NCBI RefSeq assembly: GCF_932526225.1
Contig: NC_064035.1
Span: forward strand, 19,767,969 to 19,831,968
From: Nematostella vectensis
Taxonomy: Eukaryota; Cnidaria; Anthozoa; Actiniaria; Edwardsiidae
Direction of reading: 5' to 3'
Length of the DNA: 64,000 nt
Of the stretch, positions 17,219 through 29,870 are shown one piece after another. Made by a program: the position numbers and the translations under genes. Under the pieces are notes generated by a model that was given only the letters and a program-made list of their open reading frames with translations, ran no database searches and had not been told where the DNA came from. Positions within the stretch are counted from its first letter, which is position 1. Each line of letters begins with the position of its first letter.

Positions 17219-17539
17219 AGGTAACGGGCGAAACTGTAGGAGGTAAGAATTCACACAAAGGGATTTGCACTTCCACATCTCCACATCATTCTTTCATATG
17301 TACCTTACGCAAAACGACGGCGACGGCAAGGAGAACATGACAAAAAATGTTTAGCGGTCAACTCTATAAGGACCTTTCCAATTTGAGAGGCTATGGTAGA
17401 AAATAGTTGACCTTATCGCCGTAAGAAATACTAGAAATCAGGGGCTCATAAGTAGGGGCAATCAACTGTGTATTTATAAGTGCCACGGCGTTTCCTATGA
17501 TCAGGCTATTTCTAGAAGCACGCGCACGAACGGACCAAT

Positions 17540-17612
17540 CAGCTACGTTGACGCTTGGCCCGGCTGATGCCAATGTGTGTACGATAGTGTGCTTTTAAAG
17601 TCCACATCAATG
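17540..17612 (+). mobile_element. Fragment related to the ribozyme-bearing unit
   Basis: GCTTGGCCCGGCTGATGCCA, ATGTGTGTACGATAGTGTGC and TTTTAAAGTCCACAT closely resemble 15915-15970 of the hammerhead unit, so this is a second, truncated copy of its 3' region about 1.6 kb away. No ribozyme core is present here. Confidence 0.6.
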
Positions 17613-18080
17613 AAGTCAATTAAAGCAAAAATATGCTGACTTTAACAAAAAAATATATATATATTTCATGAAAGAACAATCGAACGACAACCAAATTTTG
17701 TAGGTGTCATGTATGTTTCAAGTGGGGTGCAATGAGATGGTCACGTGACGTCATCAATGGCGTCACTAAAAGTAAACTACCCTGACGCCGAAACATCGTA
17801 TGACATATTAACTTGTTATGTGTCATGTAGATGTCAAGACTGGGGGGGAAGGGGGGGTTTAACAAGCTGGTAGCGTGATCTGTTAAATCGTTGACATCAT
17901 CAAAAACAGAAATATAATAATTATATTTAATATTTCTTAAATTATTAAGCGAAAATAAGCAAAGTTTTGGTCGTTTGGATCCCCGCTTTTAGGCAATGCC
18001 TAAATCTTTATAATGGCGGGAATGCTATGCAATTTTACGAAATGTTGCACGCGCACGTCCGTTAGAGCCTCTCTTTGGTG
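17613..18080. other. Intergenic, nothing recognised
   Basis: AT-rich sequence with an A/T run near 17650 and a G-run near 17843-17858. I see no gene or defined repeat. Confidence 0.5.
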
Positions 18081-19072
18081 TTAACACATTGACCCCTCAA
18101 CCGGCCTGTACCGGCTTTGGGAAGTACCCACAACCCAAAAAATTCATAAATGCAAACTAAACACAACAAGATGAAGATACTCAGGCATCAGTCTAAGGGA
18201 TAAATGGTCTTGAAGATATGCATCCAACCAAGGTGTTGGCAACTACTCTTAAGCCAAATAATAGCACAGGTTCTTTGACAAATTTTAAATCGAACAAGGA
18301 AAGAAAAGCAGAATCACCCCTCTCAATAAAACGCTCAAAATACAACACAAGGGAGAGATATCAGCAAACACAGCTCAAGACACAAATAGATACCTTTATT
18401 CTGATCCTCCAGGTTCATTTCCATGGCCTCAAAACACAATGTCCACTCCTTGAAGGCTTGTAAAACCACGAAGATGCCTTTACGGATTGAAAAGCATTCT
18501 GGGAGATCCAGGGAAAATTCACGAGCGGAGGGCCAGTCAACACTCCTCTCCCCAAAGTCTTTTCACCCCGAAGCCAAACAAATCAATTCCGGGTCATACA
18601 GACCTATAATAGCAGTGTAAACAATTTTGGAATCACTTTGGTTTCAAAAAAGACAGCATTTAGGAGAGCTGTGGTGATTCATTAGAAAATTATTTTCTCA
18701 TCCAGGCAAAGCCAAACAAGAAAAAATCATCATGAATCCACCTTTGCTTGCAAATATCCATAAGCAAAGCACTCAATTATGCGCCAAAAGACTTCATGAT
18801 GTCCTGAGACACTCTCCTAATATGCTCATAGCTGTATTGTTGATGAAAAATACAAGCAACCATCAACTTGTGCTGGCTTCAGCACAACGACAAGGGATTA
18901 AAAGTGGGGACCGCAAAGCACTGTTGGAAAGCTTGGATACCGCTGACTAGGTGCACCTGTGTTTGACTTTGACGGGCTGTATAAACCTCAGAATAGGGGG
19001 GGGATGTATCTGTTTTCAGTCTGTTTTTTTTTGTAAATTCAGCTCAAAAATAGCCAGGAGTCAATGGGTTAA
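18081..19072. mobile_element. piggyBac-type MITE, copy 1
   Basis: The element is bounded by TTAA on both sides. Its ends are inverted: the left reads TTAACACATTGACCCCT and the right, inverted, TTAACCCATTGACTCCTGGC. TTAA target duplication with termini starting CCC is the piggyBac signature. The inside (about 990 bp) has only short unrelated open frames and no transposase. Copy 2 at 62294-63164 is alike from end to end in the same orientation, sharing for example GGCATCAGTCTAAGGGATAA and GGAAAGCTTGGATACCGCTG. Confidence 0.8.
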
Positions 19073-19548
19073 ACTACAGGCCTCCCAAGTATTGTAGTTT
19101 AAACTGAGAAAAAGTCTATTGAAAACAAAAAGAGCCAGACGTGAAATGCAGTCTGAAATGGAATTTATCTGATACATATTGCATGGCATTTTATCCCAAT
19201 CCGATATGTGAAAACTCTAAAACCCTAAAACGACGACGTGTAGAGGAATGAAATCTAATAATTGGTTCAAAACAGAGCTTAATGGTGTTTACGATGTTTT
19301 TATTGTTATCAACACAACGTCATACGAAATGTAGATATTGGAGGTGCCAATCTTGTATATAGTTGTCGGGCTTCCCGTGTTTTGTTATATAATTTGCAAC
19401 TACCAGCAGTCATTATCCGATTCGACAAAATACCATTTTCATTTCCTCACTTTATTCCCACTTATCAGGTTAGTAAAGCACCAACATACTTTTTAAACCC
19501 TCATTTCTGATACTCAAATCAAATCACAGATAATAACCCCTGACTAGA
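19073..19548. other. 3' flank of the GPCR gene
   Basis: Intergenic DNA with no coding potential that I can support. It includes the likely GPCR 3' UTR and poly(A) signal (TTTATT at 19451-19456, read as AATAAA on the minus strand). Confidence 0.45.
19451..19456 (-). promoter_or_regulatory. Candidate poly(A) signal of the GPCR gene
   Basis: AATAAA on the minus strand, 93 bases after the GPCR stop codon at 19549. Confidence 0.4.
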
Positions 19549-22500
19549 TTAAGCACACACGATTGAACTTGCATCATTGCTCATTCGTCTGGTTACGACC
19601 CCAATAGTCGCTGTGTTCTTTTTGCACTTGAGACCACGCTTAAATGCGTCTCTAATATGCTTACTGGAGTATGCGTAAACCAAGGGGTTTACAGGGCAAG
19701 ATAAAAACACCATCCACATAGCGAGTCGATATAACCACCGCGGAGTAACATACCCACCACTGCCGCAGTTATTCACCATAAAATACGGGCCCCACGATAA
19801 AAAGAACACCAAAAACAGCATAAGTCCAGTTTTGGCGATCTTGTACTCTCGTGGGATCACCGCACGTGAGCGCAGCTTTGCAGATATTTGGGTCAAGGCT
19901 CGGAGCTGAAGTGTTGCGCTTTGCTTTTTCACTTTTGGAATTTCTAGGAAATGGCCTGTGTTTCGGCGAGATGCGCATGGACTCGGCTCGGGGAAGAGAC
20001 TGGCGGTGCGATCGCGAAGGGCGGGAAAATTAATCTCAGCTACCGTGCAAGTGCTACTCTCGAACATGCTATTTGCTACAGAAATCTTGCGCTTTCTGGA
20101 TCCAGTAGAAAGGGGTATACCCAAGGTCGCTTTCGGCAAAGTCGCACTCCATGTGGAGACCCTGCGATCGTGTTTTCGTATAGCGCTGAAAATCAAGCCA
20201 TAAGTCAACACAAGCACCGCCATGGGAATTCCAAACCCCACAACAAGCATAAAGACGTAATAGCCGCATTGCGTTTGCCAATTCGGTGAGCAGCTCATAG
20301 TTATCGGGTGATAGGAGTACTCGGTCCAGCCCGTCAGGGGTAGGGAGCCACAGAACATCGCCAGTAGCCACGTGACTAGAAGCATTAGCAGGGCCCGCTT
20401 GACCGTAAAGTTGTTCTTGTATTTCATCGGACGGACGACAGCGAAGTAGCGATCGACGCTTATGCAGCACAAAGTCGCGACTGATGCCACGAGGAGAGTT
20501 ATGCAAAGCATGCCATTTACCTAAAAACAAACGTCATGTTTAACTGCTAGTAGCACGTAATTTGATACTTTCGCGAAATCCCACCAAATTCGGCATACTG
20601 TTACTAGACATCCTCGTATTCAGCACTGCACCATCCATTTCGTCAAATATTAAAAGGAAACTAGTTTTTTTTCGACTCCAAAGATTCCGAATCTAATTAT
20701 CGTGGCACGATAATTAGGTAATATGAATTACATCTACCGTTCTACATATCGCATGTAGTGCTATTATAGCGTCGTTTTGGTTTGAAAATGCAGAAAAGAA
20801 ACCTGTCGATTGTATTTTTGTTTTTGTTTTTATCTCTACTCAATTGAAGCTCAGGACATTTGCAAACAGGGGAAGCCCGCGTTGAAAATCTACTCCATAC
20901 AAGCTTTTTAATATTCAAAAAATAATTACCGAAGTACCCTACGGCAGCGTTACTTACGATAAGACCATAATAAACACCAGGGTCTATGTCAAATGCCAAG
21001 TGGAATGAATAAAAAGGTACTTAAAGTGAATGATATAATACATAAGGTCCCCGAATGGTCCCCGAAAAAAACCTTGTTCACCCAATATGCTATTTAACTG
21101 GTACCCGAATTGTCCCGAAATTCCTCGGGTAAGTGCTAGCTAAGGACATTCGGTGGCTCTTGTACAGGCTCTCATACTATCACCTAGTACTCAGCAAGTT
21201 TTAGAGACGAACAACAACACGGTGCAGTTCATGGGAATAAAGCTCGTTATATCTTGTACTTATCCTGTTTATCGCGACAATTAGAAAGCTCATTTTCAAG
21301 TTAAAAACAGGCTTGTACCCTTAAGGAAGGCTACAAAGACGTCAATCAAAGTCGGAAATATAATTTTTACCTGTTTTAAAACATCCGTGTATAAAAAAAA
21401 AACCTTTAGGAAGAACGTGTAAGAATGAAAATTATTTATAATTTTTTATTGTTCATTCAAAAATAAAAAAATATCTTACTTATTTTATTTTAAATAGGCA
21501 GTATAAAAATTTGTGGAGGCTGGCTAAAAAAACTTGTTTTTACCCTCCCCTTTTATTTATATAGCAGAGGGAGGGGCATAAACACAATTTAGTGCTGCCG
21601 CCAAACATAAATCATCTTTTATTTTAATGTTTCTGCCGACGGAACAGTTGAGATTTGTTTCCTCAGATCGAATGTGATTTTTTCGTTATCTTCGCTGATG
21701 ATGCTGGGAGATAATTCGCAAAAGGACAATTGCTTATTGTATGGAAGCTGCTTTTGATCTTTTAATCATATGATGGAAGTATATGTCGATTAAAACCCAG
21801 AATCAATTTTGTAACTTGTTGTTATGTGAAACAATGATGTTTCACTTTTCCTATCCTACTTCTGCACAGCCGTTCTTAGCGTCAGGCTAAAATAAGCCGC
21901 TCTTGCAAGACTCCTCTGAAGTTTATCAATAATTTTGTAATGATGAAGTGAGTCAGACCAAGAAAAAAATGAAACAATATGTGAGACTCTATCAATAAAC
22001 AGTATTTTTGTTAGTTTATTAGTACTCTTTGTTGGAAAAACATTCGTATACGATACCAGAAAACGCTACTCTGAACATAACACGGCGACGTCAAGAGCCG
22101 TTCACGGGGCGATTGCTTAGCTGTAAGCATATTTTTGTACGCCTTCTGGTTTATGTACCAGTCAATTGAAATCACAGCACCCCGAGGACACACCCCGGGA
22201 CATAGCGGGTAAAATAACCTTTATGTGGTGTTAAATGCTCGTTACTTTCCCGACTACCTGTGACGCTGTTAAAACCCCGATACAGGGCTAATAGGTGTTA
22301 AAATCCCCGTATAACCGTAACCTTCCCGGTGTGTCCCGGGGGTCTGGGGGGCCGGGCCGTCATTTGACTGGTGCATTACCGGCATGCAGTTGACGGCAAA
22401 GAAGCTAGTATTTCCACCATGTCTCGCTCGATTATAACAATATAGTTGTGTTGTAAATCAAGGTCATGTGGCAAATTTAAAATGTTCCCAGGCCGTTCAA

Positions 22501-24239
22501 CATTGCAATAATTATTGATCAGCCAGCCAACCTGTGTTGACTTTCTTGAATGTGGGAATTCAATTTGTTCATGATATAGCAAAACTCGCTATAGATGTTT
22601 TGTTTCCACACTCTAGACGTTTCCCAAAACTATATGTTTCCCCCAACTTTTGTCTATATCAAAATAACTATTTCTCTTTAGGAAACAATATATATTCATA
22701 CCCAGAAACCGGAAGCATTCTATTTCAAAATCAATAAAGCTCAAATATGCTAACAGCTTAGCAATCGCCGTCTGTGTCCCCGTGCACGGCCCTTGTCTTC
22801 GCCGTGTTCAGATGGCGTTTTCATTCGTATGCGAATGATTTCCCAGCAAAGAGTGTTCTGCAAGTGTCTTCAACAGATGTGTTCTGCAAGTGTCTTCAAC
22901 AGATTGGTCTGGTAAATGCGCAGAACACTGGAATTCGCCAGTGTAGGGGGGGGGGGGGGGGGGAGCGCAGTCATATATATAATATGCAAAATTATGACCG
23001 CTTTTTGGTGTTCGAAAAAGAAGAGGGAGGCAGGCGTTGACATGCAGCCCCTAGCTACGTTCCCGCCAAGTGGCAAGTTGTATTTCAGGGAAAAAAGGGT
23101 CGAAAAATGGTCGTGCAATGTAGTAACTTCTGGTGTGTATTCTGTGCTGGGCGATACGTCAACTCACATGACCGCAAATCTTGTTTGTCCCAGGCCCCTC
23201 TCCCTCTCCCCTCGCGGCTCGGTATAACAAGATGGTTTGATGCCAACCGCAAATTAACGCCTCAGATTGCTTACAGAGTATCTTGAAATACTCCGAAAAA
23301 GGCCGAAGCGTATTCTTGTTTTCTTTCTAATTAAATAATCATGTATAGTGACCCTTGCCTATAGTGTGTTTATTCGCTAGATAACAAATAATGCCATTAC
23401 CTGATTACTGACAGAAGATCCATATCACCGCGATAGGGATCCGTTATCGGCCGACAGGCCTCGAGACAAGATTTTCCCAAAAACAAATCCTGGCACTCAT
23501 CACATCAGACAAAAACATCGATTTTAGACGGACGGATATATACATTCAACGCTTTGTTAAAAAGTGCGATGCCGCATCTCAGATGAGTCCACTATTACAA
23601 AATACCAAAGCTTAACTGTTGTTCTTGCAAAGACACGTTTTCAAATAAAAGAATTGGACTCGCTTCTCAAGTCTCTGCGGCTATCGGATAAATGCATTCA
23701 AGCAAAAACCTCATCGAAAAAGATTTTCTCGTATATGAGCTGTTGACGACAAAATTGGAGTCTAAGTGTTTTGATGATTATCTGTTTTTCGTAGACACTG
23801 CAAGGAACAAGTGCGTGTTGTTTCATAAGGCCAAATTGTAAGGGCATATCTTCTTGGATTGTTACATTTTCTGCATTTGGCAGATTGCTTGATCTCATTT
23901 ATGTTATATCCATATATAATATAAGAGAATGGAAAGCCTTACCGTGCAAAAGACATTCCCGTAAGTGCAGTTCCTATGGACCACTCCACGGTAGCTAAGT
24001 GGGATGATGAATAAAGCGATGAAGCTGTTCGACACCGACAAATTCACGATAAATATGTTTGTCGTTCGTTTTCGCAAATGTTTGTTCCGCATAATGACAG
24101 CACTAACAGTTATGTTCAGTGTTACTGAGAATGTTATGACGATTATTGCACTGGCTGCCTCGAAGAGGCTCAAAGAATCCAGCGATGAAAAGTCGGTAGC
24201 ATTTCGCGTATCATGGTAAGAAGCGTTTTCCAGAAGCAT
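19549..24239 (-). CDS. Class A (rhodopsin-family) G protein-coupled receptor, complete, two exons
   Basis: The coding exons are 24239-23943 (99 codons) and 20520-19549 (324 codons including the stop), joined in phase 0 with donor GTAAGG and acceptor TTTTTAG; the product is 422 residues. The N-terminus has two glycosylation sites (NAS, NAT). TM1 is AIIVITFSVTLNITVSAVIM and TM2 centres on NLSVSNSFIALFIIP. The TM3 Cys follows NVF in exon 1, and exon 2 continues LLVASVATLCCISVDRYFAV with the DRY motif. ECL2 contains Cys (ITMSC). ICL3 is long. TM6 has LSWGPYF in place of the usual CWxP, and TM7 has CPVNPLVYAYSSK (NPxxY), then a possible palmitoylated Cys (GLKCKK). The ligand is unknown. The TM3-TM5 region looks broadly like the amine, melatonin and GPR161-type receptors, but I cannot place it further. 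The fully open 3.4-kb intron is typical of cnidarian receptors only in part, since many are intronless. Confidence 0.92.
20693..20717. repeat. Perfect 12+12 palindrome in GPCR intron
   Basis: CTAATTATCGTG (20693-20704), one G, then CACGATAATTAG (20706-20717). The two arms are perfectly complementary. Each arm includes TAATTA, a homeodomain-type core. The palindrome stands alone with no longer element around it that I can see. Confidence 0.8.
22180..22342. mobile_element. Small inverted-repeat element in GPCR intron
   Basis: CCCCGAGGACACACCCCGGG at the left pairs with TTCCCGGTGTGTCCCGGGGG at the right. The inside has the tandem-like phrases GTGTTAAA and GTTAAAA with CCCCG. The length is about 163 bp with no coding. 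It is a probable MITE. The remainder of the 20521-23942 intron holds a 26-bp tandem duplication near 22851-22905, a G-run at about 22947-22963 and nothing else I recognise. Confidence 0.6.
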
Positions 24240-25447
24240 TCTTCGACAAACCCAAATCCGTGATTTCGACGCTTAAGGCTAAAAGTTTGAGCTAATGTTT
24301 TTTCCTCCTCAGCCGGGAGATTGCGATTTTCTCAGTTCAAGACAAAGGCGGAATTGTGATCTTCAATCCCTCCTTATGACTTGTATTTGATCCAATTTGC
24401 ACCCCGTGCCGTACTTGATGAGAAAGCACCGGTATAGTTGAACTCCGGCTCGTAAAAACATATTTTTGAGTTTTCCAAAAGACAACGCTAATAAGCTAAC
24501 AGACAAAGGATTCTAGTATACGAAAAAAGAAAACATTAAGGTGTTAACAACAGCGAGTGTTTGACACCTGTGGTTCGCCAAAGATTTTTCTCCGTGCTCC
24601 TTCCAAGTAGGTTGATATGGCTGCTATCATATAACAACGGCATTTGGTTTTGTTTGACACCAATGTGTGCAAGCCATCTAAACCCATTTCCGCTATAGAA
24701 TAAGAAGAGTAAAAAACCATAGACAATAATCCGCGAATATTGGCTCGTTTGTGTGACTGTTGACAGCTGGTCCGCGATCGCTGGAATCTCGGCAGGATGT
24801 CGAATACTTATTCACACTGGCAGATGATTTATGCAAAGGAATTATGCAAAGGTTGACTGTAGTTTTCTAACCGCTGGCGTGAGGTGATGTTTTTGTGCCT
24901 ATTATCTTGCTCAGCCTTTCTTTTTTGTGTAAATAACTGAGCGGGATCTTTCTTTTTGCTTCCAGGCGGTATTAAATGTTTTTATTTTTGCACTCGCCCT
25001 CGGGACTGCGCGCTGCAAAAATCTAAAGAGACTGGCTAAGCGGATTTTTTTACCTTAAAGAAATCTACACTTATGCTGTTTTACATTACTTTCGTCCTTT
25101 GAAGGTTCAAGGAGAAGAGGTTCCACTGTCTAAAATAAAAAAAACCCGTCGTTTTAAATTAGGGGTGTAGTTACCCGTTAGGCGTTAGAATCACGCGATA
25201 GCCACCAATTGGAAATGGAGAGACAAATAATTGGGAAATGTTTGGCATAACATTTTCTTTCCCTCAGGGAGCGCTGATAATCATTTCATCTTACTAAATA
25301 CTGTGATTTCGGTCAAATCACCCGGAGAATTTTCTTATGATAGCCGAAATAATATTTCGCTCGCGCCTTAGAAATATGCCAAGGCGAAATAAGCTCGGTC
25401 CCAGGCCTTTGTTGAATTGAAATAGCTTTCATAACTTGTCTCTCCTG
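24240..25447. other. Intergenic between GPCR start and FGF stop
   Basis: No exon or defined repeat is recognised. It should hold the GPCR promoter (24240 and up) and the FGF 3' UTR (below 25447). Confidence 0.45.
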
Positions 25448-27828
25448 TCATCTTTCTTCATCTCTGTTCCCTGCTTCAAATCTTTCATAGAGTTTCCTGG
25501 TGATTTCATGTTCCACTCCTGACTGGGGTTTGCTTTTTACCTGGTCCACAACCTGGAATTGATGAGACCTATGTTGCTTTAATACCGTGGAAGCGTTTTT
25601 CACGTGTCCATTCTGTTTAATGGCAAGGTACCACTGCTTGTGTCGGTCTTCACCGTTGTATTGATATGAGCTGAATGTGTGAAAATAGTTCTCTGCACGG
25701 GTCTCACGCAGAAGGGTTTCCACGCTCGTGTTTGCCTGTCAAATTGAGAAAACAATAAGTACCAGAAATTACAAGAGTTTTCATGCACAGAGCGCATGAG
25801 TGATAATGCGTATAAGAGTCAAACTGCGCACCGCGTATAAGAGTCAAACTGCGCACAGCGTATAAGAGTCAGCTGCGCACCGCGTGTAAGTGTCAGACTG
25901 CGCACCGCGTATAAGAGTCAGACTGCGCACCGCGTATAAGAAACAGACTGCGCCGCGTATAAGAGTCAGACTGTGCACTGTGTATAAGAGTCAGACTGCG
26001 CACCGCGTATAAGAGTCAGACTGCGCACTGCGTATAAGAGTCAGACTGCGCACCGATATAAGAGTCAGACTGCGCACCGCGTATAAGAGTTAGCTGCGCA
26101 CTGCGTATAAGAGTCAGACTGCGCACCGCGTATATCAGTCAGACTGCACACCGTGATTGCTATGCACGGTTTACGCCATACCGTCGCGTAAACTTGTCCT
26201 GTGTTGGAGATGGCAATGTACATGTCATGGGGAACACTTTTCACGCGGATCAGGCTACGTCCGTAAGACTCCAGCTCAAACAGACCTATAACATAAACAG
26301 GAATAAACTCCCTAAATATTTCATCATACAAGCGCATTGCTACTGGCGGGGCCCAAGGTCTGCACTACTTGGTAACCAAGGAACCATTCTCTTCTTGTTC
26401 TCAGGTTTTACAAATTTGTTAAACAATAAAAATTATCTGCCATCCCCCATCTCCCCTTCCCACCCATACTTCTCAATAATTAGTTGCGCGCCTGCCGTAA
26501 ATGTAAGGCTGGAAAAGAGGTACATGACTGGACCTTGTATAAAGACGTCACTGTATAACACATTTAGGTAAAGGATTTCATATTGTCCATAATGACTCCT
26601 TTTCGAATTATACAAGGCCGGTAAAAGACCAGGTAGAATGGTAGAATGGTAGAAAACAATAACTTAAAAGACTAGTCACAAGCAGCAAGTAATGATAGGC
26701 TGTGCGCTTACAGCAGATGCGAATTCGACGATGATAAAATAAATAAAAAGAGTTCGATCCCGATTACACTAAATGAGAGCCGGAAAGCAGGTTAAAAATC
26801 CGCAGCTCTCCATTATTTTTCTCTGTTGCAAGACAATGCATTTTTGACCAAGCCTCAAGAGGGTTCAAGTAGAGAAATCATCACTTAAGCTAAGTGTCCT
26901 CTTGATCTGGTGCTAGTAATCCCACCCACTAGGAATCACATTTAAATGTGACCTGGCATGTCAAAATATAACTCTGACCTCACACTCACAAGTTTGACGA
27001 TAGACCGATAGATCCTCATGAGGAGAGTGAAGTAGGCGGAGCACTCGTCCAGCAAAGCTTGGATGTTCATCCTACTCCCTCCCCTCCTCCGCACTTACCA
27101 TACATGCTAGTGATATTCGCCGATAGACTGCCCTTGAGCGTACCGCCCGGTAACATCACGAGGTGAAATCCCGTCTTACAGTACAGCTTGACTTTTCGTC
27201 GAAATGTCGGCGTCCGTACTATTCCCGTTAATTGGTTGAAAGGGCTTTGTGACGGTAACCCTGTGGTGCTGTATCTCTTTGTCTTGGAAGTGGGCGTTGT
27301 GGCGTTCTTTCTTGGAGGTTTCGGGCTCTTGAATAGCGAAACAAGAACTAGAAGACTCGTTACGATCTGTAGAAAAGCAAAACAAGAACTACAACACTTG
27401 TTACGATCTGTAGAATTCAAGACAAGAACTAGAAGACTCGTTACGATTTCTTTTTAAATAAAAAAGGGCACTGTTAGCTATGAATTAATGAGTAGCGAAC
27501 AGAATACAGCGCATACAATTGCCAAGCACTCAATTCTATCAAGATATTGAAATCTAAGAGCATAGTATGGAGATACCAATTTACCCTCTCCAATAAATAA
27601 ATGAATGACGTCGTTTCCATTGATACAAAAGTTCCAAGATAACTCGTACTAATTTACAGGTAATGTACAAGAGGGCAAGTTTTTACTTTGGCTTAGCAAT
27701 GCACCTTGGGTAGGCTGAGCTGCATCCATCCACGTGTGGTAGCCAACAAAAAAGCTACGGCATTCACGTGATCAACACGTGTAACAGTTAAGAAAAACAT
27801 CGTTACTCACCGGCGACTGGCCAGCCAT
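25448..27828 (-). CDS. Secreted fibroblast growth factor (FGF) family protein, complete
   Basis: The coding exons are 27828-27811, 27366-27099, 26285-26182 and 25735-25448 (stop), with agreeing phases and GT-AG ends; the product is 225 residues. Residues 1-18 (MAGQSPIVTSLLVLVSLF) form a signal peptide; the hydrophobic core is encoded at the very start of exon 2. The beta-trefoil core spans about residues 65-193: KLYCKTGFHLVMLPGGTLKG, ELESYGRSLIRVKSVPHDMY, IAISNTGQVYAT, ETRAENYFHTFSSYQYN and QWYLAIKQNGHVKNA. These are the classic FGF landmarks, with the Cys after LY and the NYFHTF and WYLAI motifs. A basic region (KQHRSHQ) fits heparin binding, and there are Asn glycosylation sites at NAT and NIT. 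The ligand should act on FGF receptor tyrosine kinases. The acceptor of exon 2 is triplicated, and intron 3 holds a 25-bp array. I cannot say which FGF subfamily it belongs to. Confidence 0.93.
25809..26152 (-). repeat. 25-bp minisatellite in FGF intron 3
   Basis: About fourteen copies of a 25-bp unit (GCGTATAAGAGTCAGACTGC then GCACC, plus strand). The array starts 30 bases after the donor of exon 26285-26182. On the coding strand the unit contains TATACGCGGTGCGC, which faintly resembles the exon end TTTACGCGACG with GTATGGCG. The resemblance is too weak to claim a splice-site origin here. Confidence 0.9.
27326..27447 (-). repeat. Triplicated 3' splice acceptor at FGF exon 2
   Basis: On the coding strand, ATCGTAACGAGTCTTCTAGT begins at 27447 and 27366, and the near copy ATCGTAACAAGTGTTGTAGT begins at 27407, so the spacings are 40 and 41 bases. 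The two inner copies are each preceded by TTCTACAG. The copy at 27366 is the real exon start by reading frame. Splicing to the 27407 site gives MAGQSP, IVTSVVVLVLLFYR and soon a stop. The outer copy lacks a good acceptor. Confidence 0.85.
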
Positions 27829-29870
27829 CCAACCGTGCCTTGACTGTGTTCCCCTTGATACAAGGATCGAGTTGAATGACCTTATAACAAGTTTAAGAGA
27901 AACTTCATACACGTGACCCTTGTAGGATGTCGTCGATATCCTAGGAACAAAGGAAGAAGATGAAGGTCTAAAGAATTTAAACGTGATGGAAGACCCCTAA
28001 AAGTGTGATTCCATGCGCCCATGCCGACAGATAGTGATACCTGTCTTATGAAACTCATTGAACATGCGTTTTAACATTTCTATTGCAACAGTCCCATGTG
28101 CAGATTTGTCAACCAATCGTCGCCCAAGATCACCCGTTTTGCTTCTTATCACGATTTTCTCCAGTTATTCACCGATAATGAGTGTAACGGATACTCAGCC
28201 ATCCCCACGAACCATGCCGATGTGATCAGTCCTTGGTGAGATACGCTTAATGTCCTACACGTGGCACCTCATTACCTCGTGGATCACTTAATTCTACTAG
28301 TCGAAACACTTTGGAAGCTAGTTTCTACTGGTTAAATCTCTTTGAAAGCGATTATCTTTTCTAAGGGTTTTTCTATCTCAGGGATTTTAGTTTAGAGCCT
28401 GGGGCTTTAAGTACTCAACTGTTTCCGGTTTTTAATCAAAGTAAGGTCACACTATTGATATTGCTGCTTATGTAATTGCCTACCTCAAACAACGACGAGA
28501 GCACGTAAACACAAGAAAGAGCCTCTACAATTCTCGGAACTTATACGGTAATCTCGGGAAGATCTACTTAGCATGTATAACACTCACTTCAATAAGCTAG
28601 TGACAGTTAATTTATATTACAACACTTTATATTAAACAATGAGTAGCAAAAGTGTTAATACCCTTATATTGCAAAATAAAAATTAAATAAAAGTTTAATG
28701 CTGACTTAGCTGAAATGCTTTTCCATTCAACCATGGATGTATGTTCTGCTTCTAATTAGAACCGAGGTATGTTTTTTAATTTTTTTGGTGACTGTTTTAA
28801 GGAAGCAATAAGGAATAGCGGAATTCTATTTAAGGGAGAAATGTATAGCTGAATGCGCACACGACATTGGACCGTGGTCCATGGCATTTAAGTGTTTTGA
28901 TTTAATGTTGAATGAAGGTATCGAAACGGTCTGACAGACCACTCACCTCAATATACAGGTTTAAAGCAAGCATCTCCGGAGAATGTATATACGCAAGTTT
29001 TAACAAAAAAGAGCAAGAAAAAGCCTGACATATGCCTACCTCCCGCAGTGATGATTGCGAAAACAAATTGTCCTCATGAGCAAAAATGCCGCAGAAAGAC
29101 GTTAGTCGCCCTTAATCATAAACGCATGGTCGTTGACGAGGAAGTAACAATAATGTCAGGCGATTTCTTAAGTATCCCCAGAGGATCTTGTAACACCATC
29201 TGTTTGGTTTGACTTTGTGCCACCGAGAGGCGAGGAATGCAAGTCGTGAGGGTAACATGTGGGGATTTCTCAGCTTCGGTTTAAAGCATCCTTACGGGGC
29301 ATCCTATGCCAAGATTCGTTGCAAAGGTTTGCTAAAAGGGGAGCGGGGGTTCACAGACATAGTTATAAACTGAACTGTCTAGCGTGCCCTTTGCGCACAT
29401 CCCTACCTGTTAACAAAGATGGGATAAGCCTTTAATCACTACAATATGCTAAAAACAAACTTTAGATCTGGACGAGTTTCACACCATTACTCACCTGTTT
29501 GCATGCTAGGGCAGGAGTCAATCGACTTCGAGGTAAGGGGCGAGTGATTAAAGGCGTGCAAACAAGCCAAAGTGTTCCTCTTTAAGCCAAAGATTCTCTT
29601 GCGCTGTCGTCCTCATTTACAGGAAAATTAGAATTAGCTTCTTTGCTAACTCAAGCACGCACTACAAAGATTTAGGAATTGGTTACGATTGGACGAGGGC
29701 GCTAACAAGTGGGACTACGCCTGGATTATAAACATACTTCGCGTTCGTATCGCGTCATTGATCGCGCGTACAATGTAAGGGATGAGTTACGCCCTTACAA
29801 TCGTGACTCTGACAGGTGGATTAGGCCTTGGGATTATTTATAACTAAAGACAAAGCATTGCGTATTAATA
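27829..29870. other. FGF upstream region
   Basis: No protein-coding exon is recognised. Minus-strand donor-like sites (GAGGTGAGTG near 28945, CAGGTGAGTAA near 29490) could belong to untranslated 5' exons of the FGF gene, but I cannot confirm them. Confidence 0.35.

Noticed and set aside
25809-26152. 25-bp array in FGF intron 3 as a fourth donor-derived minisatellite
   Set aside because: Similarity between the unit (TACGCGGTGCGC) and the exon end (TACGCGACG, GTATGG) is partial and could be chance.
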